Shown piece by piece: positions 34,679 to 43,584 of a stretch of DNA of 64,000 nt. Source of the DNA: JBBRYK01 sp038237665 (GTDB taxonomy: Bacteria > Actinomycetota > Thermoleophilia > Gaiellales > Gaiellaceae); NCBI GenBank assembly GCA_038237665.1, contig JBBRYK010000003.1, positions 1-64,000 on the forward strand. Direction: 5' to 3'. The translations under genes and the position numbers were made by a program. The notes beneath the pieces were generated by a model that saw only the letters and a program-made list of their open reading frames with translations, ran no database searches and had not been told where the DNA came from. How positions within the stretch are numbered: position 1 is the stretch's first letter; each line of letters starts with the position of its first letter.

Positions 34679-35221
34679 ATGAAGGATTTCCTCATCCGCC
34701 GAGCCACGCCCGCTGATGCGCAGGCCCTCGTCGAGCTCGGACAGGCGGTCGGGGGTGAGCCGGAGGGCTGGCTGATCTCGGACTCCACCTGGCGCGGCGT
34801 CTCCGACGAACGCCGGTACCTGCGCGCGGTGCGGCGGTTCTCACATGCGGCAGTCTTCGTCGCCGAAGCGGAGCCCGCCGGAGTGGTCGGACGGCTCTCG
34901 ATCGCCCGCGACGACCACCCAGCCAGCAACCACGTGGCCGACCTGGGGCTGATGGTCGCCGCGACCCATCGCCGCCGTGGCATCGGCCGAGCGCTGTTGG
35001 AGGCCGCCGTCGACTGGGCCCGCGAGTCGGGCGTCCGCAAGCTCGAGCTGCACGTGTTCCCGCACAACGAGCCCGCGATCGCCCTCTACGAGCGGTTCGG
35101 CTTTCGCCAGGAGGGCTACAGGCGGTCCCACTATCGCCGCGGCCCGAACTACGTCGATGCGGTCCTGATGGCCTACGACGTCGAGTCGCCCTCGCCGCCG
35201 TTCTCCGGGCCCGGCAGCTGA
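34679..35221 (+). CDS. GNAT family N-acetyltransferase
   Basis: A 180-aa acetyl-CoA-dependent acetyltransferase. It begins FLIRRATPADAQALVELG, and the acetyl-CoA loop is THRRRGIGRALLEAAVDWA, followed by the last motif NEPAIALYERFGFRQEGYRR. The target (amine on a small molecule or protein N-terminus) is not predictable. It stands alone, and its 3' end overlaps the convergent LON-domain gene by 49 nt. Confidence 0.88.
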   Translation: MKDFLIRRATPADAQALVELGQAVGGEPEGWLISDSTWRGVSDERRYLRAVRRFSHAAVFVAEAEPAGVVGRLSIARDDHPASNHVADLGLMVAATHRRRGIGRALLEAAVDWARESGVRKLELHVFPHNEPAIALYERFGFRQEGYRRSHYRRGPNYVDAVLMAYDVESPSPPFSGPGS

Positions 35222-35838
35222 GGCCTGCGGTCGACCTTCCCGTTTCCTGAAGCCCGTTCCCGTACCTGCCGCTCGAGCTTGAGGCCCTGGACGACGACGT
35301 CGAAGAGATCCGCCAGACGGACGAGCCGCTCGCGCTCCGAACAGAGCTCGAGGATCTCCTGCTTCAGCTCGGGCCCGAAGTCGACGCGGGCGGCGAGCTC
35401 GAACGAGAGCAGGCCCGAGCTCGCGTCGGGCTCTTCCACCTCGTCCGTCTCGGTCACTTCGACGAGCTGGCCGAACACCTGGAGCGCTCGGTCGATCTCG
35501 CCGGCCTCCGGCGGGTCGTCGTCGTCCTCTACCGGCTCGACCTCGCCCGTCCGGAACGACCGCCCTTCCGTCTCGGCAACGATGCGGAAGCGCTCGCGCC
35601 CTTCGATCAGGATGTTCAGCCGGCCGTCGTCGAACGTCTGCAGCACCTGGACGACCGCTGCGCGGGTGCCGACATCGCGCGTCCCGTCCTCATCGGCCAG
35701 CACGAGCCCGAACTCGAGCTCCAGGTCGAGGCACTCGGCGATCAGCTCCTTGTACCTGGGCTCGAAGATGTGCAGCGGGATCCGCTCGGTCGGAAACAGG
35801 ACGAGCTTCAACGGGAAGAGCCCTAGTTCGTCACTCAC
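35173..35838 (-). CDS. LON substrate-binding domain protein
   Basis: A 221-aa protein carrying only the N-terminal substrate-binding (PUA-like, LON) domain of Lon protease, with no AAA or protease part. The domain starts LFPLKLVLFPTERIPLHIFE and RYKEL, and the second half is a helical region (FGPELKQEILELCSERERL). Such stand-alone proteins may sort damaged protein. The start GTG 35838 has TACCTT 7 nt upstream; GTG 35841 adds one residue. The C-terminus is Pro-rich and disordered. Confidence 0.85.
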   Translation of the reverse strand: MSDELGLFPLKLVLFPTERIPLHIFEPRYKELIAECLDLELEFGLVLADEDGTRDVGTRAAVVQVLQTFDDGRLNILIEGRERFRIVAETEGRSFRTGEVEPVEDDDDPPEAGEIDRALQVFGQLVEVTETDEVEEPDASSGLLSFELAARVDFGPELKQEILELCSERERLVRLADLFDVVVQGLKLERQVRERASGNGKVDRRPQLPGPENGGEGDSTS

Positions 35839-35869
35839 CACCGAAAAGGTACTGGCCGACGGCCAAAGG

Positions 35870-35875
35870 TAGAGT
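35870..35875 (+). promoter_or_regulatory. -10 box (TAGAGT) of hisC
   Basis: TAGAGT ends 6 nt before the GTG start of hisC at 35882. The divergent TACCTT box (35846-35851, minus strand) lies 18 bp away, giving back-to-back leaderless promoters. Confidence 0.45.
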
Positions 35876-35881
35876 CCCCGC

Positions 35882-37012
35882 GTGTCCGGCTCTTTCACGG
35901 AGGTCGCGGACAGCTTCTTCCGCCCGGCGCTTCACGGTCTCGTCCCCTACGAGCCCGGAAAGCCGGTCGAGGAGGTTCAGCGCGAGCTCGGGCTCGACCG
36001 CGTGGTCAAGCTGGCCTCGAACGAAGGACCGCTTGGGCCCTTTCCGGAGGCGCTCGAAGCGCTGGAGCAAGGTGCGCGGGAGCTCAACCGCTATCCCGAC
36101 GGCGGCGCATATCGGCTCCGTGCGGAGCTCGCGGATCGGCACGACGTGCGCTTCGAGGAGGTCATCGTCGGCGCCGGCGCAGACGGGCTGATCGACTGTC
36201 TCTGCCAGGCGTCGCTCGAGCCGGGCGACGAGACGGTCTTCGGGTGGCCTTCGTTCGCGAGCTATCTGATCGACACGGTCAAGCAGGGCGCCGTTCCTCG
36301 CCAGGTCGCCCTCCGCGACCACCGCTACGACCTGGAGGCCATGCTCGATGCGGTCTCGGTCCGGACGAAGCTCGCGTTCATCTGCCACCCCAACAACCCG
36401 ACCGGAACGAAGAACACGCGCGCCGAGTTCGACGCGTGGTTCGGCGCCGTGCCCGAGCACGTCGTGACCGTCATCGACCAGGCCTATTTCGAGTACGTGG
36501 ACGATCCCGACTATCCGGACGCGGTCGAGGAGTATCTGAAGCAGGGTCACCGCGTCGTCGTTCTGCGCACGTTCTCGAAGATCTACGGCCTCGCGGGTCT
36601 CCGGGTCGGATACGCGTTCGGCGCGCCCTCCGTGATCACGGCGATCGCCAAGGTCCGGCGTGCCTTCGACGTCTCACAGCAGGCCCAGGTCGCTGCTGTT
36701 GTCAGTGTGGGCAATGAGGCGGAGCTCGACCGCCGCCGCCGCGCCAATCTCGAGGGCCGGGGCCAGCTGGAAGGCATCCTTCGCTCGCACGGCCTCGAGC
36801 CGGCCGGCCCCGCGGTGGCGAACTTTCTCTACGCCGAGGTCGGCGACGACTCGCGGCCGTTCTTCGAGGGGCTGCTTCGCGAGGGCGTGATCGTTCGGCC
36901 GCTGCACGGCTTCGGCGCGCCCGGTGCGGTGCGGATCACGGTCGGAACGCCCGTCGAGAACGCGTTCCTCGACCGCGCGCTCGGGCAGATCGGCACGTCC
37001 GCCGCCGCGTGA
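35882..37012 (+). CDS. hisC: Histidinol-phosphate aminotransferase-like PLP enzyme
   Basis: A 376-aa class I/II aminotransferase with HisC-like features: KLASNEGPLGP at the N-terminus, NRYPDGGAYRLRAELA, HPNNPTGT and the PLP-lysine segment RTFSKIYGLAGLRVGYAF. C-terminal RPLHGFGAPGAVRITVG matches HisC. It would convert imidazole-acetol phosphate and glutamate in histidine synthesis, though phenylalanine or tyrosine aminotransferase is possible since no other his genes are nearby. TAGAGT lies 6 nt before the GTG. Its stop overlaps the start of the MFS gene (GTGA). Confidence 0.87.
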   Translation: MSGSFTEVADSFFRPALHGLVPYEPGKPVEEVQRELGLDRVVKLASNEGPLGPFPEALEALEQGARELNRYPDGGAYRLRAELADRHDVRFEEVIVGAGADGLIDCLCQASLEPGDETVFGWPSFASYLIDTVKQGAVPRQVALRDHRYDLEAMLDAVSVRTKLAFICHPNNPTGTKNTRAEFDAWFGAVPEHVVTVIDQAYFEYVDDPDYPDAVEEYLKQGHRVVVLRTFSKIYGLAGLRVGYAFGAPSVITAIAKVRRAFDVSQQAQVAAVVSVGNEAELDRRRRANLEGRGQLEGILRSHGLEPAGPAVANFLYAEVGDDSRPFFEGLLREGVIVRPLHGFGAPGAVRITVGTPVENAFLDRALGQIGTSAAA

Positions 37013-38292
37013 TCGAGCGTCTGCTGGGCCGGCAGCTCGCGCTTCTGCGGAGAGCGCCGAGCTTCCGCTACCTCTTCTTCGCGACGCTCGAGTCGGGGCT
37101 CGGAACATGGCTCGCGGTCATCGCCTTGACCGTCGACGTCTTCGACCGCACCCACTCGGGCAAATGGGTCAGCGCCCTCCTGATCGCGAGTTTCCTGCCG
37201 TCGGTCGGGGTCGGGCTCCTGCTCGCTCCGCTGCTCGACCGCCTGTCACGGCGCTCCGTCCTGGTCGGCTCCGACCTGGCCCGTGTCGGGGTGTTCTGCG
37301 CGCTGCCCTTTACCGCCAGTCCGTCGGTGATCGTCGCGCTCGCGGCCGTGGCCGGGCTCGCGACCGGGCTCTTCACGCCTGCGGTCTACGCCGGGCTCCC
37401 GAACCTGGTCGACGACGCCGACCTCTCGGGCGCCAACTCGCTCTTCCGTTCGACCGACTACCTGGCCAGCGCCGTCGGGCCCTTGCTCGGAGGCGTGATC
37501 GTCGCTGCGGCGGGGCCCGACCCTGCTTACGCCGTGAACGCGGCCAGCTTTCTCGTCTCGGCTGCGCTGATCGCCCGGATCCCCGAGGCACAGCTCCAGA
37601 GCGAACGGGCCAAGAGCCGCGGGCACTGGCGGGACGTGGCCGACGGCTTCCGCCTCGCCGCCGGCTCGAGGGCGCTCCTGACTGTCCTCGTTGCCTGGAG
37701 CATCGTGGCGATCGGCAACGGTGCGATCAACGTCGCCGAGGTCGCGCTCGCGAAGGTGACGTTCCACGCGGGCACGTTCGGCTTCGGGCTGCTCGCGGCC
37801 AGCTCCGGCGTCGGGCTCGCCCTCGGCAGCCTCCTGGCGACCGAGGTTCTCGAGCGGGTTTCCATCCGAACTGCGTACGGCGGCGGCATCGCCCTGATGG
37901 CACTCGGTTTCGGAGCCGCGGCGGCCTCGCCGAACGTGTGGTTCGCCGCCGCGTGCGTGGTCGTGGCCGGACTGGGGAACGGAACCGCCGTCGTGTGCAA
38001 CGCTCTCCTCGTCCAGCGCGGCGCACCGGACGTGCTCAGGGGCCGCGCGTTCACGGTGATCATGAGCGCCAACTTCGCCGTTCTCGGGTTGGCGATGATC
38101 GCGGCCGGCCCGCTGACGGATGCCGTTGGAGCTCGCTGGGTCTGGGGAGGCGCTGCGGGCCTGGCAGGTCTGGCCGCCGCGGTCGGGTACGTGCTCGCAA
38201 GCGGCGTCGCCTCGCCACGCACAATCGACCAGCCGCTGCCGCTCGCGCCGGAGCCCGAGCCCGTCGCCACTCCGCTGCAGCCAACGGTATGA
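37009..38292 (+). CDS. MFS transporter
   Basis: A 427-aa major-facilitator protein with about 12 membrane helices. It starts with RQLALLRRAPSFRYLFFAT. The loop LLDRLSRRSVLVGSDLARVG between TM2 and TM3 is the family signature. It resembles the enterobactin-exporter-like group of Gram-positive drug and metabolite exporters. Substrate is unknown. It overlaps hisC by GTGA and meaB by ATGA, so all are in one operon, which is not functionally obvious. Confidence 0.87.
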   Translation: MIERLLGRQLALLRRAPSFRYLFFATLESGLGTWLAVIALTVDVFDRTHSGKWVSALLIASFLPSVGVGLLLAPLLDRLSRRSVLVGSDLARVGVFCALPFTASPSVIVALAAVAGLATGLFTPAVYAGLPNLVDDADLSGANSLFRSTDYLASAVGPLLGGVIVAAAGPDPAYAVNAASFLVSAALIARIPEAQLQSERAKSRGHWRDVADGFRLAAGSRALLTVLVAWSIVAIGNGAINVAEVALAKVTFHAGTFGFGLLAASSGVGLALGSLLATEVLERVSIRTAYGGGIALMALGFGAAAASPNVWFAAACVVVAGLGNGTAVVCNALLVQRGAPDVLRGRAFTVIMSANFAVLGLAMIAAGPLTDAVGARWVWGGAAGLAGLAAAVGYVLASGVASPRTIDQPLPLAPEPEPVATPLQPTV

Positions 38293-39281
38293 GCCCGCGC
38301 TCGGACTGGACGAACGAGACCCTCGAGGCGGGCGTCCGCTCCGGCGACCGCCGCGCGCTCGCGCGGGCGATCTCGCTGGTCGAGGACGGGGATCCCCGCG
38401 CCTATGAGCTCGTCCGAGCGCTGTACCCGGACACCGGAAGCGCCTATGCAGTCGGTGTGACGGGCCCTCCGGGCGTGGGGAAATCGACCCTGATCTCCTC
38501 CCTCGTCCGGCACGTGCGCTTGCTCGACCAGACGGTCGGAGTCGTTTCCGTCGACCCGTCGAGCCCCTTTTCGCGCGGAGCGCTGCTCGGCGACCGCATC
38601 CGGCTGGCCGACCACTTCCTCGATCCCGGCGTCTTCATCCGCTCGATGGGGACACGAGGGCATCTCGGTGGCCTGGCCGAGGCGACCCTGCAGGCGCTGC
38701 TCGTTCTCGACGCCTCGGGGAAAGATCTCGTGTTCCTGGAGACCGTCGGGACGGGGCAGAGCGAGGTGGAGGTGATCGCGATCGCCGACACCGTGGTGCT
38801 CGTCCTGATGCCGGGCTCGGGCGACTCGATCCAGGCGCTGAAGGCCGGGATCATGGAGATTCCGGACGTGATCGCGATCAACAAGATGGACCACCCGGCG
38901 GCCAAGACGATGCTGAACGAGGTGCGCTCGATCCTCTCGCTCGATCGCGACCGCGACTGGCGCCCGCCGATCGTGCTCACCGAGGCCACGCGCGGCGAGA
39001 ACGTCCCAGAGCTCTGGGAGAAGATCGAGGCCCACCGCAAACACCTCGAAGACGCCGGACGCCTGGAGGAGCGGCGAGCGCGCAACCTTCGGACCGAGGT
39101 CTTCGCGGTGGCGTCCCAGCGCGCGAAGGACTACCTCGAGCGCACCGTCGCCGACGATCCCGAGCTCCGGCGCCTGCTCGACGAGGTGCAGCGGCGCGAG
39201 CTCGACCCCTTGACTGCGGTTCGGGAGATCATGGAAAAGGTGTTCCGCATTGGCGACGAAAACGGCTCCGACTCTCGCTGA
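38289..39281 (+). CDS. meaB: MeaB/ArgK GTPase, methylmalonyl-CoA mutase chaperone
   Basis: A 330-aa G3E-type GTPase. The P-loop is GPPGVGKST (about 59-67); other motifs are SVDPSSPFSRGALLGDRIR, ETVGTGQSEVEV and the base-recognition loop NKMD. It loads and protects adenosylcobalamin in methylmalonyl-CoA mutase, so the organism should have that enzyme elsewhere. ATG 38289 overlaps the MFS stop by ATGA. Its 3' end overlaps the threonine dehydratase start by 32 nt. The residues for nucleotide binding are intact. Confidence 0.93.
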   Translation: MSPRSDWTNETLEAGVRSGDRRALARAISLVEDGDPRAYELVRALYPDTGSAYAVGVTGPPGVGKSTLISSLVRHVRLLDQTVGVVSVDPSSPFSRGALLGDRIRLADHFLDPGVFIRSMGTRGHLGGLAEATLQALLVLDASGKDLVFLETVGTGQSEVEVIAIADTVVLVLMPGSGDSIQALKAGIMEIPDVIAINKMDHPAAKTMLNEVRSILSLDRDRDWRPPIVLTEATRGENVPELWEKIEAHRKHLEDAGRLEERRARNLRTEVFAVASQRAKDYLERTVADDPELRRLLDEVQRRELDPLTAVREIMEKVFRIGDENGSDSR

Positions 39282-40446
39282 CATCCAGGACGCCCGGCGG
39301 CGCCTCGCCGGCGTCTCCTGGACCACGCCTGTGTTCGGCACGGAGACCTTCTCCCGGCTCGCGGGCCGGACAGTTCACCTCAAGGCGGAGAACCTGCAGC
39401 GCACGGGCTCCTTCAAGGTGCGCGGCGCCTACAACAAGATCGCCACGCTCGGCGAGGCCGAGCGCCGTGCCGGCGTCGTCGCCGCGAGCGCGGGCAACCA
39501 CGGGCAGGCCGTCGCATGGGCGGCGCGCGAGGCCGGTCTCCGGGCCACCGTCTTCATGCCGCTGGACGCGCCGATGGCGAAGATCGACGCGACGCGCAAC
39601 TACGGCGCAGAGGTCGAGCTGATGGGAGAGATGTTCGACGATGCGCTGGCCGCGGCGCTCCAGCGTGCCGAGCAGACCGGGGCGGCGTTCGTCCACGCGT
39701 TCGACGACGAGAAGGTGATCGCGGGCCAGGGCACGATCGGCCTCGAGCTCGCCGAGCAGCTTCCCGAGCTCGAGCGGGTCGTCGTGTCCGTCGGCGGCGG
39801 CGGGCTCGGATCCGGCATCGCCCTGGCGTTGCGAGAGCTCCGGCCCGAGGTGAAGATCATCGGCGTCCAGGCGGAGGCGTGCGCACCGCTCGCGGGTGCG
39901 ACGGGCCACCATCCGACGATCGCCGACGGGATCGCCGTCAAGCGGCCGGGGCACCTCACGTCCTCGATCCTGAAAGACCTCGCCGAGGACATCGTCACGG
40001 TCACCGAGGAGGAGATCAGCGCCGCAATCGTCCTCACCCTCGAGCGGGCGAAACAGGTCGTCGAGGGCGCCGGCGCCGTGCCCGTGGCAGCCCTGCTGGC
40101 GGGGAAGGTGCCCGGGACCGGCCCGGCGGTCGCGATTCTCTCCGGCGGCAACATCGACCCGACGCTGCTGATCGAGGTCATGCGGCACGGGCTGACGCTC
40201 GAGGGCCGATACCTGGTCGTCCGCTCGAGGCTGCCCGACCGGCCCGGCGAGCTGCTCAAGCTGCTCGCCCTGGTCGCCGAGGAGCGGGCCAATCTCGTCT
40301 CGGTCGAGCACCACCGCGAGGGGATGCACATCCCGATCGGCGAAACAGAGGTCGAGCTGACGCTGATCACGCGCGACGAGGCCCATTGCGTGGCGACGAT
40401 GGATTCGATGCGGAGCTGGGGCTACACGGTCAACCGCGTCAGCTGA
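39250..40446 (+). CDS. ilvA: Threonine dehydratase with ACT domain
   Basis: A 398-aa fold-type II PLP enzyme that deaminates threonine to 2-oxobutanoate. The PLP lysine is Lys56 in GSFKVRGA, with SAGNHGQAVAW and the glycine-rich loop SVGGGGLGSG following. Residues from about 325 form an ACT-like domain (LVVRSRLPDRPGELLKLL) that may bind an amino-acid effector. It is a short type like TdcB, so it may be catabolic or biosynthetic. TTG 39250 overlaps meaB. Propionyl-CoA from 2-oxobutanoate feeds methylmalonyl-CoA mutase, a link to meaB. Confidence 0.9.
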   Translation: MATKTAPTLADIQDARRRLAGVSWTTPVFGTETFSRLAGRTVHLKAENLQRTGSFKVRGAYNKIATLGEAERRAGVVAASAGNHGQAVAWAAREAGLRATVFMPLDAPMAKIDATRNYGAEVELMGEMFDDALAAALQRAEQTGAAFVHAFDDEKVIAGQGTIGLELAEQLPELERVVVSVGGGGLGSGIALALRELRPEVKIIGVQAEACAPLAGATGHHPTIADGIAVKRPGHLTSSILKDLAEDIVTVTEEEISAAIVLTLERAKQVVEGAGAVPVAALLAGKVPGTGPAVAILSGGNIDPTLLIEVMRHGLTLEGRYLVVRSRLPDRPGELLKLLALVAEERANLVSVEHHREGMHIPIGETEVELTLITRDEAHCVATMDSMRSWGYTVNRVS

Positions 40447-41048
40447 TCCCGGATCGCGGCGCGGATCTGCGCGTCCAGCACGAGGTCCCAGTGGCCGGCC
40501 TCCGGGAACTCGAGCAGCTCGGCGCCGTACTGCGCCGCCACGGCTGAGCCGCGCTCGTCGGGAAAGTCGCGGCCCGCGACGACGAGGGTGCGGCCTGGGA
40601 GGGACGGCACCGAGATGCCGCGCTTGCGCTCGGCGCGGGCCAGCTGCGACTCCGGTCGCGACTGGACGCCCTCGGGGAACGGGCCGTACACGTCCTCCGG
40701 ATCGAACGTGCCCGGCTCGACGGCGACTCCCTGATCGAAGCCCTGGACCTCGCCGGGAGGGCTCGGCTCGAGCAGGATCAGGACGTCAGGCTCGATACGG
40801 TGCGCGGCCATCATGGCGGCCAGGCCGCCCATCGACCAGGCGACGAGCGCCAGCGGCCGCGCCAGGAGCCCGGCGCCGCAGGCAACCTCCGCCTCGTAGT
40901 TGAGCATCGAGGCCTCGGCGACGTTCAATCCGGCGTGAAGGTCGACGGGGTCGAGGTCGGCGTCCGGGAACGTGTCGCTCCAGCCGTCGAACACCCAGGG
41001 GCCGCTACCGGCCCCGTGCACGAAGAGCAGGCTTGCCAGAGAGGTCAG
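40422..41048 (-). CDS. Alpha/beta hydrolase
   Basis: A 208-aa hydrolase. The first strand LLFVHGAGSGPWVF holds the oxyanion region, the nucleophile elbow is AWSMGG (Ser), and the final motif AGHWDLV gives the catalytic His. Substrates are not readable. No ATG, GTG or TTG precedes the conserved first strand; the best start is CTG 41048, which overlaps the stop of the upstream rhodanese gene (CTGA). Its 3' end overlaps the convergent threonine dehydratase by 25 nt. Only GTG inside strand 1 is an alternative and would truncate the fold. Confidence 0.75.
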   Translation of the reverse strand: MTSLASLLFVHGAGSGPWVFDGWSDTFPDADLDPVDLHAGLNVAEASMLNYEAEVACGAGLLARPLALVAWSMGGLAAMMAAHRIEPDVLILLEPSPPGEVQGFDQGVAVEPGTFDPEDVYGPFPEGVQSRPESQLARAERKRGISVPSLPGRTLVVAGRDFPDERGSAVAAQYGAELLEFPEAGHWDLVLDAQIRAAIRDQLTRLTV

Positions 41049-42367
41049 TGCTTGCCGCCGCAGCGGCGGAATTCCACGAGCGACTTTCCGCCCGCCTGGA
41101 GATCGGCGATTCCGCCGTCCAGCACCGGGCGGGCATCGATCCCGCGGGCGAGCAGCACGCTGGCGGCGATGGCAGCCCGCGCCCCGGATTCGCACAGGGT
41201 GACGACCGGTCGGCCGCCCGCCAGTGAGTCGCAACAAGCTCGGACCAGCCTGTACGGGATGTGCACCGTGCCGGGGATGAACCCCTCCGAGCGCTCCTCG
41301 TGCTCGCGGACGTCCACGATCTCGACCGAGCCGCTGCGGAGCAGCGCCTCCAGCTCGGATACCGCAACCGGCTCGAACCTCTCGGCCGCCTCCGGCTGGT
41401 CGAGGTACCCGCCGAGGTCGAGGAAGCCGACCGCGCGCAGCCGGCGGGCCGCCTGCTCGGCCTCCTCCGCTGAGGATGCGTGCAGGACGACCTCCTCGTC
41501 GGGGTAGAGGATGAAGGCGGCCTTGGTCCCGAACGACGAGGTGCTCACGGGGACGTTCAGCGCCCCGTGGACGTGGCCGGCGGCGAATGCCTTCGCCGGC
41601 CTGACGTCGAGCACGGTCGCCCCGTCGGTCACGCGCACGGGCCGGAGCGGGTCGGGTGGGCCGAGGAACGGACCCTGGTTCAGGTCGACGATCCGGGCCA
41701 TGTTCGGCGGTCGGGGGCTCGAGACGGCCGCCGAGAAATCGATGAAATCCTCCACGACCGAGTGCGCGAGCGCGGGGTTCAGGCGGCGCTCCGCTCCGAT
41801 CGTCGAGGACGGGTCGCCGCTCATCCCTGCTCCGCAGAGCGAGCCCGCGACATGGCCGGGATAGACGGTGAAGCCGTCGGGCAGCTCGAGCAGCCGCTCG
41901 AGGCTGTAGAAGAGGCCCTCTGCCCCCTCGCGAGGCTCGACGGCGAGATCGGGTCGAGCGGCCGATCCGACGAAGAGCGAGTCTCCGGTCAGGACTGCGT
42001 CGCCGGCGACGAGGCAGCAGTGCTCGGGCCTGTGGCCCGGGGTATGCAGCACCCGCACGGAACCGCCGCCGATCCGAACCTCCTCACCGTCGACGAGTGC
42101 CTCGAAGGGATAGGCGGGATTCGCGGCCGGGTGCACGTGCACGGGGAGCGCGTGCTCGAGCGCAAAGCGCCCGTGCCCCGAGACGTGGTCCGCGTGCGTG
42201 TGCGTCTCGACGACGGCGGTCAAGCGCACCCCCTCGCGCTCGGCGTGTTCGAGGTAGGGCTCGATCGCGTACGCAGGGTCGACGAGCATGGCCTCGCCGG
42301 TCTCCTCGTCGGCGATCAGGTAAGAGGCACAGCCCAGGTCGTCGTCCACGAACTGCCGAAGCAGCAC
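41045..42367 (-). CDS. Persulfide-dioxygenase-like metallo-beta-lactamase fused to two rhodanese domains
   Basis: A 440-aa protein. The N-terminal metallo-beta-lactamase domain has THTHADHVSG, TPGHRPEHC and VYPGH, as in ETHE1-type persulfide dioxygenases. The first rhodanese domain (LDVRPAKAF) lacks a catalytic Cys; the second keeps it in LCESGARAAIA. The enzyme should oxidise persulfide sulfur to sulfite, with the last domain handling thiosulfate or persulfide. GTG 42367 is chosen because a TAGGGT box lies 8 nt upstream; ATG 42418 would add 17 residues. It is co-translated with the hydrolase. Confidence 0.88.
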   Translation of the reverse strand: MLLRQFVDDDLGCASYLIADEETGEAMLVDPAYAIEPYLEHAEREGVRLTAVVETHTHADHVSGHGRFALEHALPVHVHPAANPAYPFEALVDGEEVRIGGGSVRVLHTPGHRPEHCCLVAGDAVLTGDSLFVGSAARPDLAVEPREGAEGLFYSLERLLELPDGFTVYPGHVAGSLCGAGMSGDPSSTIGAERRLNPALAHSVVEDFIDFSAAVSSPRPPNMARIVDLNQGPFLGPPDPLRPVRVTDGATVLDVRPAKAFAAGHVHGALNVPVSTSSFGTKAAFILYPDEEVVLHASSAEEAEQAARRLRAVGFLDLGGYLDQPEAAERFEPVAVSELEALLRSGSVEIVDVREHEERSEGFIPGTVHIPYRLVRACCDSLAGGRPVVTLCESGARAAIAASVLLARGIDARPVLDGGIADLQAGGKSLVEFRRCGGKH

Positions 42368-42375
42368 GAATCCGC

Positions 42376-42381
42376 ACCCTA
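42376..42381 (-). promoter_or_regulatory. -10 box (TAGGGT) of the persulfide-dioxygenase-like gene
   Basis: TAGGGT ends 8 nt before the GTG at 42367. The 277 bp up to the ctaG gene at 42644 otherwise contains the palindrome-like GGGCACGGTGCCC and no convincing gene on either strand. Confidence 0.4.
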
Positions 42382-42643
42382 TAGAAGTCGGCGGCGGCGC
42401 CTTGCGCCTACGTGACATCGAGCGCCGCGCAGCTGGCCGCGCTCTGGTTGCCGGACGGGTCGAGCACGGGAGCCCCTGTACGGGCACGGTGCCCAGGTTG
42501 GGGTGGTACTGCGCGCCCCGGCCGATCGGACGGGAGTGGGGGTCACCGACCGTCGGCGCCGGGCGAGCGCCGGTCGCGCCGCCGCGGCCCGCGAGGACGA
42601 GCGTCGCACCGAGTGCCGCCGCTGCTCTGGCACGATCACCGGC

Positions 42644-43576
42644 GTGAGCTCGACTCCTCGACTTCGCGTGGCCCTCGGCACCCTCGTTCTGGCTGCTGCC
42701 GCCTCGCCCTCCGAGGCCTTTGCCCACGGCGACAAGGTACCCGTGTCCCGGCTCGGCTCGGCCTGGGACGCGTCGCCCCTGGTGCTCGGGCTCGCCGCGC
42801 TGGCGCTCGTGCTCTTCGCCCAGGCGTTCGTGCGTCTGCGCCGGCGCGGGCGGGCCGATCACGCCCCGTGGAGCCGCGCGCTGCTGTTCGGCAGCGCCGT
42901 GGCGCTGGCGACCCTTGCACTCGTCTCACCGCTCGATCCGATCGGCGAGGAGTACCTCCTCTCCGGTCACATGCTCCAGCACGTCCTGATCGCCGACCTC
43001 GCCCCGGCGCTCGCACTTCTGGCCCTACGCGGGCCGCTGACGTTTTTCCTGCTCCCGCCGCCGGCACTCCGCTTTCTCGCCGGGCTCGGGCCGCTGCGTG
43101 CAGGTGTGCGCTTCCTCGTCAGACCGTGGGTCGCCCTGGCGGCCTGGGGAGGAGTGATGCTGGGTTGGCATCTCCCGGCGGCCTACGAGGCGACGCTCCA
43201 CAACCGAGCGGTGCACGACCTCGAGCACGGGCTCTTCGTTCTCGTGGGCACGCTCGCGTGGATCCAGCTGATCGACCCGGCGCGGCACCGGCGGTTGCGG
43301 ACGGCGGGTCGGATCGGCTTCGCGCTTGCGCTCCTGCTGATCGGGCACCCGATCATCGACGCGCTCTTCTTCGACGGGACGCCCGCGTACCCGACCTATG
43401 CGGGCCAGGACGAGCGGCTGCTCGGGCTCACGCCGCTCGCCGACCAGCGGCTGGCGGCCGCCGTCATGTTCTCCGAGCAGCTGCTCACGCTCGGCACCTG
43501 CGTCGCGATCCTGCTGTGGCCGTATCTGCGGGAGCGACGGGCGCGCCCGCTTGCCCTGCGGCGGCGTCCCGCCTAA
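42644..43576 (+). CDS. CtaG-like cytochrome oxidase assembly membrane protein (first copy)
   Basis: A 310-aa membrane protein of the caa3_CtaG family. A signal-like segment (LGTLVLAAAASPSEAFA) leads to conserved histidines and about seven TMs. YLLSGHMLQHVLIADLAPAL and LGWHLPAAYEATLHN, with HDLEHGLFVLVG, are typical metal- and heme-related histidines. Such proteins help insert copper or assemble heme-copper oxidases. GTG 42644 has a weak CACGAT box 7 nt upstream. A second, shorter copy follows 8 nt downstream. Confidence 0.85.
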   Translation: MSSTPRLRVALGTLVLAAAASPSEAFAHGDKVPVSRLGSAWDASPLVLGLAALALVLFAQAFVRLRRRGRADHAPWSRALLFGSAVALATLALVSPLDPIGEEYLLSGHMLQHVLIADLAPALALLALRGPLTFFLLPPPALRFLAGLGPLRAGVRFLVRPWVALAAWGGVMLGWHLPAAYEATLHNRAVHDLEHGLFVLVGTLAWIQLIDPARHRRLRTAGRIGFALALLLIGHPIIDALFFDGTPAYPTYAGQDERLLGLTPLADQRLAAAVMFSEQLLTLGTCVAILLWPYLRERRARPLALRRRPA

Positions 43577-43584
43577 GCCATCTA

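Noticed and set aside
37527..39341. A 604-codon minus-strand frame across the MFS and meaB genes
   Set aside because: No domain, no start context, and the opposite strand has complete, recognisable genes.
42368..42643. A gene in the 276-bp gap before ctaG
   Set aside because: Frames here lack a start context or family content on both strands.
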